From positions 1 to 25,530 of the forward strand of contig JANOVV010000007.1 of NCBI GenBank assembly GCA_031417555.1: a stretch of 25,530 bases of DNA, in the 5' to 3' direction. Both the position numbers and the translations under genes were made by a program. Positions 1 to 9,190 of this stretch are shown here, piece after piece. Below the pieces are notes generated by a model. It did not search any database. It had not been told where the DNA came from and saw nothing but the letters and a program-made list of their open reading frames with translations. How positions within the stretch are numbered: position 1 is the stretch's first letter; each line of letters opens with the position of its first letter. The stretch comes from JADKIH01 sp031417555 (GTDB lineage: Bacteria > Bacteroidota > Bacteroidia > AKYH767-A > 2013-40CM-41-45).

Positions 1-258
1 ATTTTGCCAGACGTCTTAGCGGTTTCGTTACTTAATCGGTGGATTCACTTTCGTTCATCTTTATTTACTATACGTGCGTTATTATTAACGCTTTTCTCTA
101 CACGTTCACCACCTTTGCTTTACAGCATTAGCAGCGTAGAGTCGTTTTACTGCTCCACCAGAATAGCGCTGTCAATGGGTCAGGTACTAATTAATTAGTA
201 CTTCCATCATCTTAATCAAAGCATGTCAATGAACTCGCATTCATTTACTTCATGGCAC
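1..258 (-). ncRNA. Possible group II intron 5' (domain I) fragment, cut by window edge
   Basis: This stretch has no convincing protein frame, but read on the minus strand it is rich in hairpins. There is a perfect 18-bp palindrome at 184-201 and a 6-bp stem with a 4-nt loop at 76-91 (GCGTTA/TAACGC). A nested stem lies at about 221-256, in which AATGAA pairs with TTCATT inside a CATG/CATG helix. The minus strand also carries phrases such as GGTGAACGTGTAGAG, ACGAAAGTGAATC and TAAGTAACGAAACC, which resemble domain I segments of bacterial group II introns as I remember them. A GTGCC at 258 (minus) could be the 5' splice end, and the rest, including any reverse transcriptase, would lie left of the window. 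The hairpins are seen; the intron identity is inferred from memory. Another structured RNA, or decayed sequence, is possible. Confidence 0.3.
184..201. repeat. Perfect 18-bp palindrome
   Basis: GTACTAATTAATTAGTAC is its own exact reverse complement. It could be a hairpin within the putative structured RNA around it, or a dimeric protein-binding site. No nearby gene start supports the operator reading. Confidence 0.6.
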
Positions 259-260
259 AA

Positions 261-284
261 GCAAAGTTCCGCAAAGTTCCGCAA
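261..284. repeat. Short 10-bp tandem repeat
   Basis: GCAAAGTTCC occurs twice in direct succession (261-280), followed by a partial third GCAA. It sits just outside the proposed structured RNA. Confidence 0.6.
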
Positions 285-344
285 CGAAAATTAATTCTAC
301 CCTTTAAACTTTTTACAGTTCCATTAGCAATCTTCAGCAGGAAA

Positions 345-476
345 CTTTTAGCATTACTTCCCCTCCTTCTATAAAATTTACAAACCGTCATCTCGCCAGA
401 GATCTTTTAGCATTACTTCTCAAACTTCTATAAAATTTATTACCCGTCATCCTTCAGTTGACGGATCTTTTAGCAT
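345..476 (+). repeat. Dispersed intergenic repeat, two and a fraction tandem copies
   Basis: CTTTTAGCATTACTTC begins at 345 and again at 404; a truncated CTTTTAGCAT begins at 467. Each full copy continues with CTTCTATAAAATTTA and then CCGTCATC, giving unit lengths of 59 and 63 bp. The tail of each unit is a small inverted repeat that differs between copies: ATCTC/GAGAT in the first and CCGTCA/TGACGG in the second (444-464). The arms vary while pairing is kept, as in palindromic intergenic repeats selected for a hairpin. Elements of this style are common between genes in Bacteroidota. No coding potential was seen. Confidence 0.7.
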
Positions 477-510
477 ATAAACCAGTGTCATCGTTCCAAT
501 TTACAGATAA

Positions 511-640
511 TAGAACACGGATTGAATGGATCAAACGGGCTTGCACATATTTTATCCGTAAAATCCGTGTCATCCGTGTTCTATTTGACCGTTAATAGAA
601 CACGGATAACACGGATCAAACGGATTAGCACGGATTTTAA
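511..640. repeat. ATCCGTGT-type inverted and direct repeat cluster
   Basis: TAGAACACGGAT at 511-522 is the exact reverse complement of 572-583, and a direct copy follows at 596-607. Between and after these arms the core CACGGAT / ATCCGTG recurs many times (for example 561-579 and 601-637). The left pair can form a hairpin of about 73 nt. The same motif cluster (encodable as GAACACGGATNACACGGAT) is a frequent intergenic repeat in environmental bacterial genomes. An 87-aa open frame over it is not credible, because it translates the repeats. Confidence 0.7.
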
Positions 641-850
641 CCATCCTAAAATCCAAATAAACCTACTTCGTCCTTTAAAAATTAGCATTGGCAATTGCAT
701 ACAATGCGTTTACAACTTAATTGATAAAGAATTGAAGAAATTGTTGCATTTATCCTTTTATTTTAAGATTTTTGGAGTTACTTAAATTTAATAGGTAATC
801 CCCATATATCTCCCATTCCATTCAAAAATCCTATTAGCAAACAACAGACT
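641..850. other. Non-coding leader before the first T9SS gene
   Basis: AT-rich sequence between the repeat cluster and the ATG at 851. I see no gene, no clear terminator and no good match to the Bacteroidota promoter consensus. The nearest -7-like string, TAAATTTA at 783-790, has one mismatch and lacks a properly spaced TTG. Confidence 0.4.
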
Positions 851-3800
851 ATGAAAAAAATATACATAAAGTGCGCCCTTTTCCTTTTTGTAATGGTTTT
901 ATCCAATGTTTCCAAAATAGGAGCACAACCCGGAAGAGGAATTTCGTATAGATTTGCTGCTGGTGCTGCACCGAATGCTTTTCCTCCTGGTGGTCAAGTC
1001 TTACAAGTTGTACCTGTTGGAAATCAGGATGATTTTGTATATAATTTTGCACCTGCGGGTTCAGTTAAATTTGGTGGTGTTACCTATCCGAATATCATTG
1101 TTTCTACTAATGGCTGGGTGGTTTTGGCTCCCAATGGAGCAATTCCTCCTGCTTTGGCAACAGGTTTACCAATAAATCAACTTTCGACTTACGTCGGGGG
1201 CCTCCCAATCATAGCTCCTTTTTGGGACGATATAGCCACAACCGGAATTGCCTACAATTACGTTGCCGGTGAATTATGGGTAAAGTGGACATCAAAAATT
1301 GATAAAACTAATGCTGCTGCTTTTGGTATTTTTTGGGTTAGGATTAATGCAACAACAGGCCTAATAAGATATTATTATACTGCTTCTGCATATGCTATTA
1401 GTGGTATTCCAAGTGCATCCATAGGCATGGCCGGTGTTTGTCCGGGAGATTTTTATTCTTATAATTTTACTACTCCTCCTCCTTATGGTCTCGATAGTAC
1501 TATTGAAACAAGCGACATAAGTACCAGACCAACTGCAGCAACCTTTACATTTACTCCTTACCAAATCGGCGATAGTTGTGCTATAGCTCAGGATCTTGGT
1601 ACCGTATCAGGTTCTTGTACGAATACTACTTTCAATATTAACAATGCAACTTCCTCAGGTTCTAAAATTTGTTCTACCAATGATTCATTAGATGTTTGGT
1701 TTAAGATCGTAAAACCTGTTGGTGTTTCCAATGTTAAGTTTACAACTTCTCCTTTTGCCGGTTGCCAGCCTGTGGCAGGAACCAGTCTAGAAGTTTTTGC
1801 TTCTTGCGGTGGTTCTTCACTGGGTTGTGCAAGTTCAAGCTCAGGAGCGAATCCATTTTTCGGAGAACTTACCTTAAGCCGTGCACCCTGCGTTGCAGAA
1901 ACTTTATATGTTCGTGTAACTTCCGATTCTGATTTAGGAGGCAAATTTAATATTTGTGTTACCGATGCCGGCACTGCCGGTGTACAGGGTACCAATTGTT
2001 CTTCACCTTACTGGATATGTGCTATTCCTTTCACTTCTCCGGGTGGATCTACCACTGCCGGTTTTGGCGATGATATTGATAGTGTATCTTCTGCTTGCCA
2101 CTCCTCTTTTATGGATGGCGAAGATTATGTTTATGCTTATACAGCGCCGGCAACAATATGTGTTAATGTCGTTCTTAACAGTGGCGGTAATAACCCCGCT
2201 GTTTTTGTTACCAGAGGTTGCCCTACATCCCTTGGATCTGCTTGTTTAGCTTCTACACAAATAGTTACCGGAATCGGAACTATAAATGCCGTTTCTTTAG
2301 AAGCCGGACAAACCTATTATTTTATTGTTGATAATAATCCTGTCAGCGGAAATACAAACATTCCATTTTCAATTTCAATTTCAAATGTTGGAAGCCCACC
2401 TCTCGGTGACAATTGTGCTGCTCCGGGTGTTCTTACTGGAGTTGTGCCGGGTGCAACTTGTGCAACTACAACAACTACATGGACAACTGCATGTTCAACA
2501 CCGACAATAGGAAACCCCGGTGCTGCACCGGCTTGTGGTGTAACATTGCCAATAGCATCTTTTAATGAAGGAGTTACAGGCGATATCTGGCTGAAATTTA
2601 CAGCAGGATATACCGGTCCCTTGCAAATTAATACAACACCGGGTGCAGTAAACCCAACTTCAAATGCCGCCATGGCAGTTTATACAGGAACATGTGGAGC
2701 TTTTGGGCCACCCATTGCTTGTGATGCAAACTCAGGAGTAGGCGGAATGCCAAGTCTTTCGATATCTGTTGTAAATACTATAACTTATTATATACGGGTT
2801 TGGTCAGAGCATCCTGATAATGAAGGATCATTCAATATTTGTTTTCAAAGTAATTGTGGACCGGTGAATGACTTACCATGCAATGCAACTTCTGTCCCAA
2901 TTGGCGGATTTGCTAATGGTTTTAATACTTGTGCCACAGACAGCGCTCCTCTTGAGCCCGGTAATGCTGCACAATGTGTTGCCGGTGGCGGTACAATAAA
3001 TACGGTTTGGTATAAAACTATTGTCCCAGCTAGTGGTTTGGTAAATGTTCGTGTATTAAACGGAACCTTGACGGACAGAGAAATGCAAGGATTTTATTTT
3101 ACGAATGGTTGTGCAAATGCTGCAACCGTTGCTACAACAGTACGACTAACTTGTAATCGTTTAGGAACCCCTTGTAATGGAAATACTGTAAATTTTTCCG
3201 AGTTTACATATTCAGGCACCCCCGGAGACATGCTTTATATTGCGGTAGATGGTGTAGGTTCACTTACTGGTACTTTCACAATATCGTTTGTTGATGGAGC
3301 AAATACAGCATTACCGCCTATAGCAGTGCAGGATTGTGGTGCCGCTCAGGTTGTTTGTAGTAATGCTGATGTTGTAGTACCGGAGCCTGGTTATATTGGA
3401 ACCGGAAATGTTTGTGATCTTAAATTCGGGGTGACGGGTCCAAATACCTGTTGGGCCGGAAATGAAAGAAATTCGTCATGGTATCAATTTACACTTGACC
3501 CGGCATTAACTGGTGGTACAGCCACTATTGCATTTGATATAATTTCATCTCCTTTGGCTACTATAACTTTAGGCCTTTGGGATATAACTAACTTTGCAGA
3601 CCCTTGTGATTCGATTTTTGAGGGTGCAGTTACAACCACTTGTACTACTAATCATCCACCAGAAGACTCTTCCGGAATTTCACCGACAGGTACAGCTTCA
3701 GTATCTGATTCATATGCCCCTTCTACGAGTTTTTCCGGACCGCCAAGAACTTTTATATTGTTGTTGACAGGCCATCCCTTTGTACCTCTTGTTCCGAATG

Positions 3801-5692
3801 GATACACAATAAAATGGGGTACTTTACCTATTGCTACTGCCTCTACGGTAGTTTGGGGAGGTGATACTGACACATTATTTGAAAAATTATCTAATTGGGG
3901 TGTCTGTGGTCCTGCTCCTGATTGCGGAATTAATGCTACAATAATCTTCACACCAAATGGTCGCCAGCCCTATGTAGGAGTAGGCGTACCGAGACAAGTT
4001 AAAGACGTAGTAATTAGTGCTGGGGCTACTTTAACAATTGCGGGAACTTTGCAAGTCTGTGGTAATTTTACAAATAACGGTAATTTGATTTGCTTGCCCG
4101 GATCAACTATTGAATTTATTGGGTCAGCTGCACAAACTATTGGCGGCGCACTTACCGGCGCAAACTCATTTGCCAATCTTAAAATTACAAAAGGAGCTTC
4201 AAGCGGTACTGTTCAATTACTGGTTGACATCGATGTAAAAGAAAACTTTACGACTTCAAATGCAACAAGTATTTTTGACATTAATCGTAAATACATGAAA
4301 TTGGGTGGTAATTTCTTAAACGCCAATGGAACAACAACATTTACGGGTATCGGAGGAAGTATTCTTGAATTTTATCTTTCATCAAATCAGAATTTCACAA
4401 ACAATCTTTTACCTGTTAATCTCAATCGCGTTGTAATGAATAAACCAGCTGGCAGAGTAAATTTAACCGGTGGTGTTACGAGTATTATGAATATTGACTC
4501 AACACTTACTTTGACTTCTGGTATAATCTCTACCCGTTCTTTTGCAGGTCTCGAAGTGAATATGAAAAACAATGTACCGGGAGCTATATCCGGTCAAAAT
4601 GCACTTAGTTATATCGATGGTAAATTAAGAAGGAAAATTTCTAACGGTCCTCCGGTATCAGGCTCCTATGCTTTTCCTGTCGGTAATATTTTAAGTCCGG
4701 GCGGATATAATAGAGCAGTAATTGATTTTACTACTACTACTACGATGACAGATTTATTGGCAACATTTACAAACTGGGCACCACCGTTAGGACCTGTTAC
4801 CTCAGAATGTATTGTTGCAAATTATTCTGTATTATCATTATTCAATAATGGATATTGGACATTTACAAAAGCATCCGCTCCATTTACAGGCAACTACAAT
4901 ATTACCCTGCATAACAGAGGATATACCAATAATACCGGCAATGGATGGACTGTTGTCTCAGCTGACATAGCATCAAATGCACTTCTTCAGGCTTCCTGGA
5001 CTGTCCCTTTACTTGGCGTTTGTGTTATACCAAGTATTCCTGATTCTGTTAAACGAGATATTATAAATCCGGGACCAAGTGCTGCAACATCTTTCAATCA
5101 TCATTATGCAACAGCGCAAACACCATTGAAATTGCCAATTGAATTATTATACTTCACAGCAGAGCCAAAAGGAGAAGAAGTATTGTGTTCATGGGCGACA
5201 GCATCAGAAACCAATAATCAATATTTTGAAGTTGAAAGAAGCACGGATGGATATGAATACGGTACGATAGATAAAATTGCAGGATATGGAAATGGTATTA
5301 GTTCAGAAACTAGGAAATATTCTTCTCTTGATAAAGAATTGTGCGAAGACATTCGTTATTACCGACTGAAGCAAGTAGATATTAACGGAGACTATTCTTA
5401 TTCAAAACCTGTTGCTATCAATTGCAGAAGAACTTCAGGTATTGAATTATATCCTAATCCTGCGAATACATTTATTAAGTATCAGTTTTACTATCCTGTA
5501 AATACAGAGTTGACAGTTAAAATCACAGATATTTCAGGACGCATTGTTCGTTCAGAAAAAATAAATGTTCAGAAAGGAATTAATCTGATAACAAGCAATA
5601 TTCAAGACCTGGCTGCAGGCGTTTATAATTTAAAAATTGACGCTTTGGAAAAAGGAAATATAATGCTTCAGAAACAATTCTTTAAAGATTAA
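851..5692 (+). CDS. Large secreted Cys-rich multidomain protein with T9SS type A sorting domain
   Basis: A 1613-aa exported protein. Residues 1-25 are a signal peptide (MKKIYIKCALFLFVMV..., cleavage near GAQ). Residues about 27-240 form a beta-rich domain with a PFWDD motif, like the N-terminal domains of many Bacteroidota surface proteins. Three Cys-containing beta-sandwich-like domains follow (about 240-375, 378-510, 519-670), resembling pre-peptidase C-terminal or CUB-like folds. A further one begins at VNDLPCN (about 672). Residues about 999-1420 include a long beta-strand repeat region of beta-helix type. An Ig/FN3-like module (LPIELLYF..., about 1428-1530) precedes the C-terminal T9SS type A sorting domain (ELYPNPA at about 1533 to the end, with DISGR and AAGVYNLKI). 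Secretion by the PorSS/T9SS and surface anchoring or release are inferred from that tail. No catalytic motif was recognised; adhesion is plausible but unproven. Residues about 672-1613 are paralogous to the next gene. Confidence 0.9.
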   Translation: MKKIYIKCALFLFVMVLSNVSKIGAQPGRGISYRFAAGAAPNAFPPGGQVLQVVPVGNQDDFVYNFAPAGSVKFGGVTYPNIIVSTNGWVVLAPNGAIPPALATGLPINQLSTYVGGLPIIAPFWDDIATTGIAYNYVAGELWVKWTSKIDKTNAAAFGIFWVRINATTGLIRYYYTASAYAISGIPSASIGMAGVCPGDFYSYNFTTPPPYGLDSTIETSDISTRPTAATFTFTPYQIGDSCAIAQDLGTVSGSCTNTTFNINNATSSGSKICSTNDSLDVWFKIVKPVGVSNVKFTTSPFAGCQPVAGTSLEVFASCGGSSLGCASSSSGANPFFGELTLSRAPCVAETLYVRVTSDSDLGGKFNICVTDAGTAGVQGTNCSSPYWICAIPFTSPGGSTTAGFGDDIDSVSSACHSSFMDGEDYVYAYTAPATICVNVVLNSGGNNPAVFVTRGCPTSLGSACLASTQIVTGIGTINAVSLEAGQTYYFIVDNNPVSGNTNIPFSISISNVGSPPLGDNCAAPGVLTGVVPGATCATTTTTWTTACSTPTIGNPGAAPACGVTLPIASFNEGVTGDIWLKFTAGYTGPLQINTTPGAVNPTSNAAMAVYTGTCGAFGPPIACDANSGVGGMPSLSISVVNTITYYIRVWSEHPDNEGSFNICFQSNCGPVNDLPCNATSVPIGGFANGFNTCATDSAPLEPGNAAQCVAGGGTINTVWYKTIVPASGLVNVRVLNGTLTDREMQGFYFTNGCANAATVATTVRLTCNRLGTPCNGNTVNFSEFTYSGTPGDMLYIAVDGVGSLTGTFTISFVDGANTALPPIAVQDCGAAQVVCSNADVVVPEPGYIGTGNVCDLKFGVTGPNTCWAGNERNSSWYQFTLDPALTGGTATIAFDIISSPLATITLGLWDITNFADPCDSIFEGAVTTTCTTNHPPEDSSGISPTGTASVSDSYAPSTSFSGPPRTFILLLTGHPFVPLVPNGYTIKWGTLPIATASTVVWGGDTDTLFEKLSNWGVCGPAPDCGINATIIFTPNGRQPYVGVGVPRQVKDVVISAGATLTIAGTLQVCGNFTNNGNLICLPGSTIEFIGSAAQTIGGALTGANSFANLKITKGASSGTVQLLVDIDVKENFTTSNATSIFDINRKYMKLGGNFLNANGTTTFTGIGGSILEFYLSSNQNFTNNLLPVNLNRVVMNKPAGRVNLTGGVTSIMNIDSTLTLTSGIISTRSFAGLEVNMKNNVPGAISGQNALSYIDGKLRRKISNGPPVSGSYAFPVGNILSPGGYNRAVIDFTTTTTMTDLLATFTNWAPPLGPVTSECIVANYSVLSLFNNGYWTFTKASAPFTGNYNITLHNRGYTNNTGNGWTVVSADIASNALLQASWTVPLLGVCVIPSIPDSVKRDIINPGPSAATSFNHHYATAQTPLKLPIELLYFTAEPKGEEVLCSWATASETNNQYFEVERSTDGYEYGTIDKIAGYGNGISSETRKYSSLDKELCEDIRYYRLKQVDINGDYSYSKPVAINCRRTSGIELYPNPANTFIKYQFYYPVNTELTVKITDISGRIVRSEKINVQKGINLITSNIQDLAAGVYNLKIDALEKGNIMLQKQFFKD

Positions 5693-5720
5693 TAAAATCT
5701 GAAAATCATTTTAGCTCTTA

Positions 5721-5768
5721 AAAAAACGTTATTTCCTTGTTAATTCATAGGCGATAACGTTTTTTTTT
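5721..5768 (+). terminator. Intrinsic terminator after the first T9SS gene
   Basis: AAAAAACGTTAT (5721-5732) pairs with ATAACGTTTTTT (5754-5765) across a 21-nt loop, and the T-run continues to 5768. It lies 29 bp past the stop codon. The A-tract before the stem could also allow termination from the opposite side. Confidence 0.75.
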
Positions 5769-5957
5769 GACTAAATGCCCTATTTTCATTGAGTTTCCCA
5801 ACCTTTCTCCCTATATTTATTCATTAAAAACTTTTTTGAAATTCATTTGAAAAAATTCATTTGAATGAAACTGTTTTAAACCTAAACCCCGGATTGAAAA
5901 TTAGACAACTATATATTTTCTTTTAACTTTAGAACACACCACACCATTGAAGTAATA

Positions 5958-8900
5958 ATGAAAAAATTAAAAACAAAGCCGGCTTTATTATTTTGTGTGC
6001 TGATGTTTTTATTCACTTCGAATTCATCGGCACAAAACGGCTTTACTATTTTAAACAATAAAACAAAACTCTCTTCCCCAGATTTTTTACCGAATAATTA
6101 TTCTGAAAACAATAGCATCATTAAACAATCAATTCAAAATTACAATTCTTGCGACGAGGCTAACGATCCCGGATCAATTAAAGAAAAAGCGAATTCCATT
6201 ATCAGCAGACTGAATGCTTTTGTGCCTGTGAATGATCTTCCCTGCAATGCTATTTTAGCTCCATTAGGCGCTGTTGTTCCGGGAAATAATGTTGCTGCCA
6301 CTTCATCAGGAGAACCAACCTCTCCTTTACCCGCGCAATGCTTTGGACTAGGAAATGTAAATACAGTTTGGTTTAAAGCAGTTGTACCCGCAAGTGGATC
6401 TTTAGATATTCGAACACATTCAAATCCTTTAGATACTCAAATTGAAGCATTTCTTTTTCCAAGCGGCTGTAGCGCTGCTGCAACAGATAAAACACGGCTA
6501 GGTTGTAACAATGACGGTATCGCTTGCCTCGTCGGTGATGGTGGTTTTCATGAATTTTCCGAATTGGTTTTAACCGGACTATCTGTGGGTGACACAGTAT
6601 TTGTTGCAGTCGATGGTATTGCATTTGCGACTGGTTCTTTTGATATTACTTTTGTTGATGGTGCAGCTACATCTTTCCCTCCCGTTTACCAGCAGGATTG
6701 CGAATTACCACAAACACTTTGCAATAGCAACAATTTAGTTGTTACCGATCCGGGTTTCAGAAACACCGGAAATATCTGTGATCTCGCCGGTGGTGTGAGT
6801 TGCTGGGGAATAGGAGAAAGGAATTCAGCCTGGTATCGTTTTACGATCGACCCTTCTTTATCGGGAGGTACTGCTACATTTTCTTTCGATATAACCTCCG
6901 ATCCACTTACCGATATTGATTTTTTAATTTGGGATATTACCGGACAATCGAATGTTTGTTCATCCATACAATCCCTTTCTTTAACACCTGCTTCCTGTAA
7001 CTATTATCCTCAATTTGCAACAACAGGATTATCTCTGGCAGGAACAGGAAGTCCGGCATCCTCATACTCTCCTTCTATTACTTTTTCAGGTGCGCCAAGA
7101 ACTTATTTAATGTTGATTAATGATTTTAACAATGCAGGTAATGCAGGCTTTACACTCAACTGGGGAACGACACCCATTAGTTCTGCCACTACAAACTCTG
7201 TTTGGACTGGAGCCACGGATAATCTTTTTACAACATCATCCAATTGGGGAAATTGCGGAACAACACCTGATTGCGGTATAGATGCTTTCATAAACAGCAC
7301 CTCTAACGGAAGACAGCCAATAGTTACAGCCGGTGCAACAAAAAGTGTTCATACTATTGTAATAAATGCAGGCGCCTCCTTAACACTTCAAGCCAATGCG
7401 ACTTTAAAAGTCTGTGGCGATTTTACAAATTATGGTTCACTTATATGTAATCCCGGTTCTACGATTGAATTTACAGGAACGGGAGTTCAAACAATTAAGG
7501 GATTGCTTACGGGAACAAATTCTTTTGCAAATCTTGTCATTACCAAAAACAGTGGTAACGTTCAGCTTACAGCAAATATAGATGTAACAGAAAATTTTAT
7601 TACATCAAACAATACAAGCATTTTTAATATCTCCGGTAAGTACATGAAAGTAGGCGGAGATTTTTTAAATGCCAATGGAACAGTTACATTTACCGGTATC
7701 GGCGGAAGTACTGTAGAATTCTACAAATCGATAATGCAGAATTTTACCAACACAAGCGGAAGCATCAGACTAAATCGTGTTGTGATGAATAAGCCCGCAG
7801 GAAGAGTTTCTTTAATGGGTGGAAACAGTAAGATGAATATTGATTCTACACTTAAACTAACTTCCGGAATTATTACGACTCGCTCCAGCAACTTACTTGA
7901 AGTAAATGTTAAATATTATCTCCCTGCAGCGATTACAGGACATAATCCGTTTAGTTATATTGATGGTTTATTAAGAAGAAAAATTTCTAACGGTTCTTCG
8001 TCTGTTACAGGTACGTATGATTTTCCGGTAGGTAATATTGTTGCCCTCGGAGGTTATGAGCTGGCAACAATAGAATTTACGACGCCAACGACCATACCAA
8101 ATATAACATCCATATTCAACACATGGGCCGGCTCCACGCCTGCACAAGGTCCTGTTGCCTCTGATTGCATTGTTGCAACTTATTCGACACTTCCAATTTT
8201 TAACAATGGTTACTGGGCATTCAAAAGAAGTAATTCAGTTGTTGACGGTAATTATAATATTGCTCTTCACAATGTAGGTGAGAATAATATTTTAGGTGTC
8301 GACTTTACGGTTGCTAAAGCAGATGATATATCAGATCCATTGGCAATTTTATCCTGGGGGTTGCTTGGCGATTGTGATTTAACAAGTACACCTTCTAATA
8401 CCCGGAGAAACAATATAAATCCAGGGCCGTCTGCAGCTACATCCTTCAATCATTATTATGCAACAGTACAAACAGGAACGATTTTACCGATAGAATTGCT
8501 TTTTTTCAATGCACAGACCGAAGGAGAAAGTGTAAAATGCAAATGGGAGACTTCATCAGAAACGAATAACGAATACTTTGAAGTCGAGCGAAGCATTAAT
8601 GGAAAAGAATTTTTTCCTATCGGGAAAGTCAGGGGTTTTGGTTTAGGAACAAGTACAGAAAGCCGGTCATATTCTTTAATAGATGATGATGTTTGTAGTG
8701 ATATCAGGTATTACAGATTAAAGCAAGTAGACATTGATGGAAAATATTCTTATTCAGATGTTGTAGCAATCGATTGTTCATCGGATAAGAAAAGGATTAA
8801 CATTTATCCTAATCCGGCAGAGTCGACGATTTTTTGCACTTTCTATGAGAATAAAAACAGTTCCTTAACTTTTCAATGGCGAGATATACTTGGAAAAGTT

Positions 8901-9053
8901 ATTAAAGAAGAAATTCATGATGTTATAAAAGGATATAATACAGTCCAATCTGATGTTTCAGACCTTGCCAAAGGAATTTATTTTTTGCGTTTAAAGGAAA
9001 CGGGTAAATCGGCAGGAGAAAATGAGAGACAGGTTAAGTTCTTAATCAACTGA
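5958..9053 (+). CDS. Secreted protein with T9SS type A sorting domain, paralogue of upstream gene
   Basis: A 1031-aa exported protein with a signal peptide at residues 1-25 (MKKLKTKPALLFCVLMFLF...SSAQ). From VNDLPCN (residue 91) to the end it aligns almost colinearly with residues about 672-1613 of the upstream protein. Shared phrases include NTVW(F/Y)K, GGTAT, LNRVVMNKPAGRV, NPGPSAATSFNH, SSETNN(E/Q)YFEVERS and the final sorting domain. Residues about 26-90 are unique and low in complexity. The FN3-like module begins at LPIELLFF (about 844). The T9SS type A domain starts at IYPNPAEST (about 949) and ends with KGIYFLRLK and a short basic tail. The region from about 400 to 620 looks like a beta-helix or strand-repeat stalk. 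No enzymatic motif is visible. A structural, adhesive or glycan-binding surface role is inferred only. It has its own terminator and probably its own transcript. Confidence 0.9.
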   Translation: MKKLKTKPALLFCVLMFLFTSNSSAQNGFTILNNKTKLSSPDFLPNNYSENNSIIKQSIQNYNSCDEANDPGSIKEKANSIISRLNAFVPVNDLPCNAILAPLGAVVPGNNVAATSSGEPTSPLPAQCFGLGNVNTVWFKAVVPASGSLDIRTHSNPLDTQIEAFLFPSGCSAAATDKTRLGCNNDGIACLVGDGGFHEFSELVLTGLSVGDTVFVAVDGIAFATGSFDITFVDGAATSFPPVYQQDCELPQTLCNSNNLVVTDPGFRNTGNICDLAGGVSCWGIGERNSAWYRFTIDPSLSGGTATFSFDITSDPLTDIDFLIWDITGQSNVCSSIQSLSLTPASCNYYPQFATTGLSLAGTGSPASSYSPSITFSGAPRTYLMLINDFNNAGNAGFTLNWGTTPISSATTNSVWTGATDNLFTTSSNWGNCGTTPDCGIDAFINSTSNGRQPIVTAGATKSVHTIVINAGASLTLQANATLKVCGDFTNYGSLICNPGSTIEFTGTGVQTIKGLLTGTNSFANLVITKNSGNVQLTANIDVTENFITSNNTSIFNISGKYMKVGGDFLNANGTVTFTGIGGSTVEFYKSIMQNFTNTSGSIRLNRVVMNKPAGRVSLMGGNSKMNIDSTLKLTSGIITTRSSNLLEVNVKYYLPAAITGHNPFSYIDGLLRRKISNGSSSVTGTYDFPVGNIVALGGYELATIEFTTPTTIPNITSIFNTWAGSTPAQGPVASDCIVATYSTLPIFNNGYWAFKRSNSVVDGNYNIALHNVGENNILGVDFTVAKADDISDPLAILSWGLLGDCDLTSTPSNTRRNNINPGPSAATSFNHYYATVQTGTILPIELLFFNAQTEGESVKCKWETSSETNNEYFEVERSINGKEFFPIGKVRGFGLGTSTESRSYSLIDDDVCSDIRYYRLKQVDIDGKYSYSDVVAIDCSSDKKRINIYPNPAESTIFCTFYENKNSSLTFQWRDILGKVIKEEIHDVIKGYNTVQSDVSDLAKGIYFLRLKETGKSAGENERQVKFLIN

Positions 9054-9090
9054 TCTTCATTGGACTTAAAAGCATTTTTTCTTTTTTTTT

Positions 9091-9121
9091 GCCGTCTGTC
9101 ATTTTTCAGGCGGTTTTTTTT
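9091..9121 (+). terminator. Intrinsic terminator after the second T9SS gene
   Basis: CCGTCTG (9092-9098) pairs with CAGGCGG (9107-9113), with one G-U pair, across an 8-nt loop. Eight T residues follow. It is 38 bp after the stop codon and separates the T9SS genes from yidC. Confidence 0.85.
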
Positions 9122-9139
9122 GAATAATAGATTCGTCAG

Positions 9140-9167
9140 TTTAGGCATGGAATAATTTTTATCTTTG
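9140..9167 (+). promoter_or_regulatory. Candidate Bacteroidota-type promoter for yidC
   Basis: TATCTTTG at 9160-9167 is a perfect match to the Bacteroidota -7 consensus TAnnTTTG. A weak -33-like TTTAG lies at 9140-9144, with a spacer a little shorter than usual. Transcription would start near 9174, leaving a leader of about 17 nt before the ATG at 9191. The preceding terminator makes a promoter here necessary. Confidence 0.55.
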
Positions 9168-9190
9168 CGATCCTTTTTTTTATACTAATC

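Noticed and set aside
4..198. 64-aa plus-strand open frame from a TTG
   Set aside because: It lies over the hairpin-rich sequence that makes more sense as RNA on the other strand, and the product resembles nothing known.
522..785. 87-aa plus-strand open frame
   Set aside because: It translates the ATCCGTG repeat cluster and AT-rich spacer; composition is not protein-like and no start signal was seen.
1588..2673. Minus-strand open frames of 118-135 aa inside the first T9SS gene
   Set aside because: They are antisense shadows of a long, clearly coding gene with T/G/A-biased codons.
5841..5864. Direct repeat ATTCATTTGA at 14-bp spacing before the second T9SS gene
   Set aside because: Low-complexity AT-rich sequence; too short to support an operator without other evidence.
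5894..5931. Promoter for the second T9SS gene (TTG with TATATTTT or TAACTTTA)
   Set aside because: Neither -7 candidate matches exactly and the spacing to TTG is wrong (15 or 27 bp).
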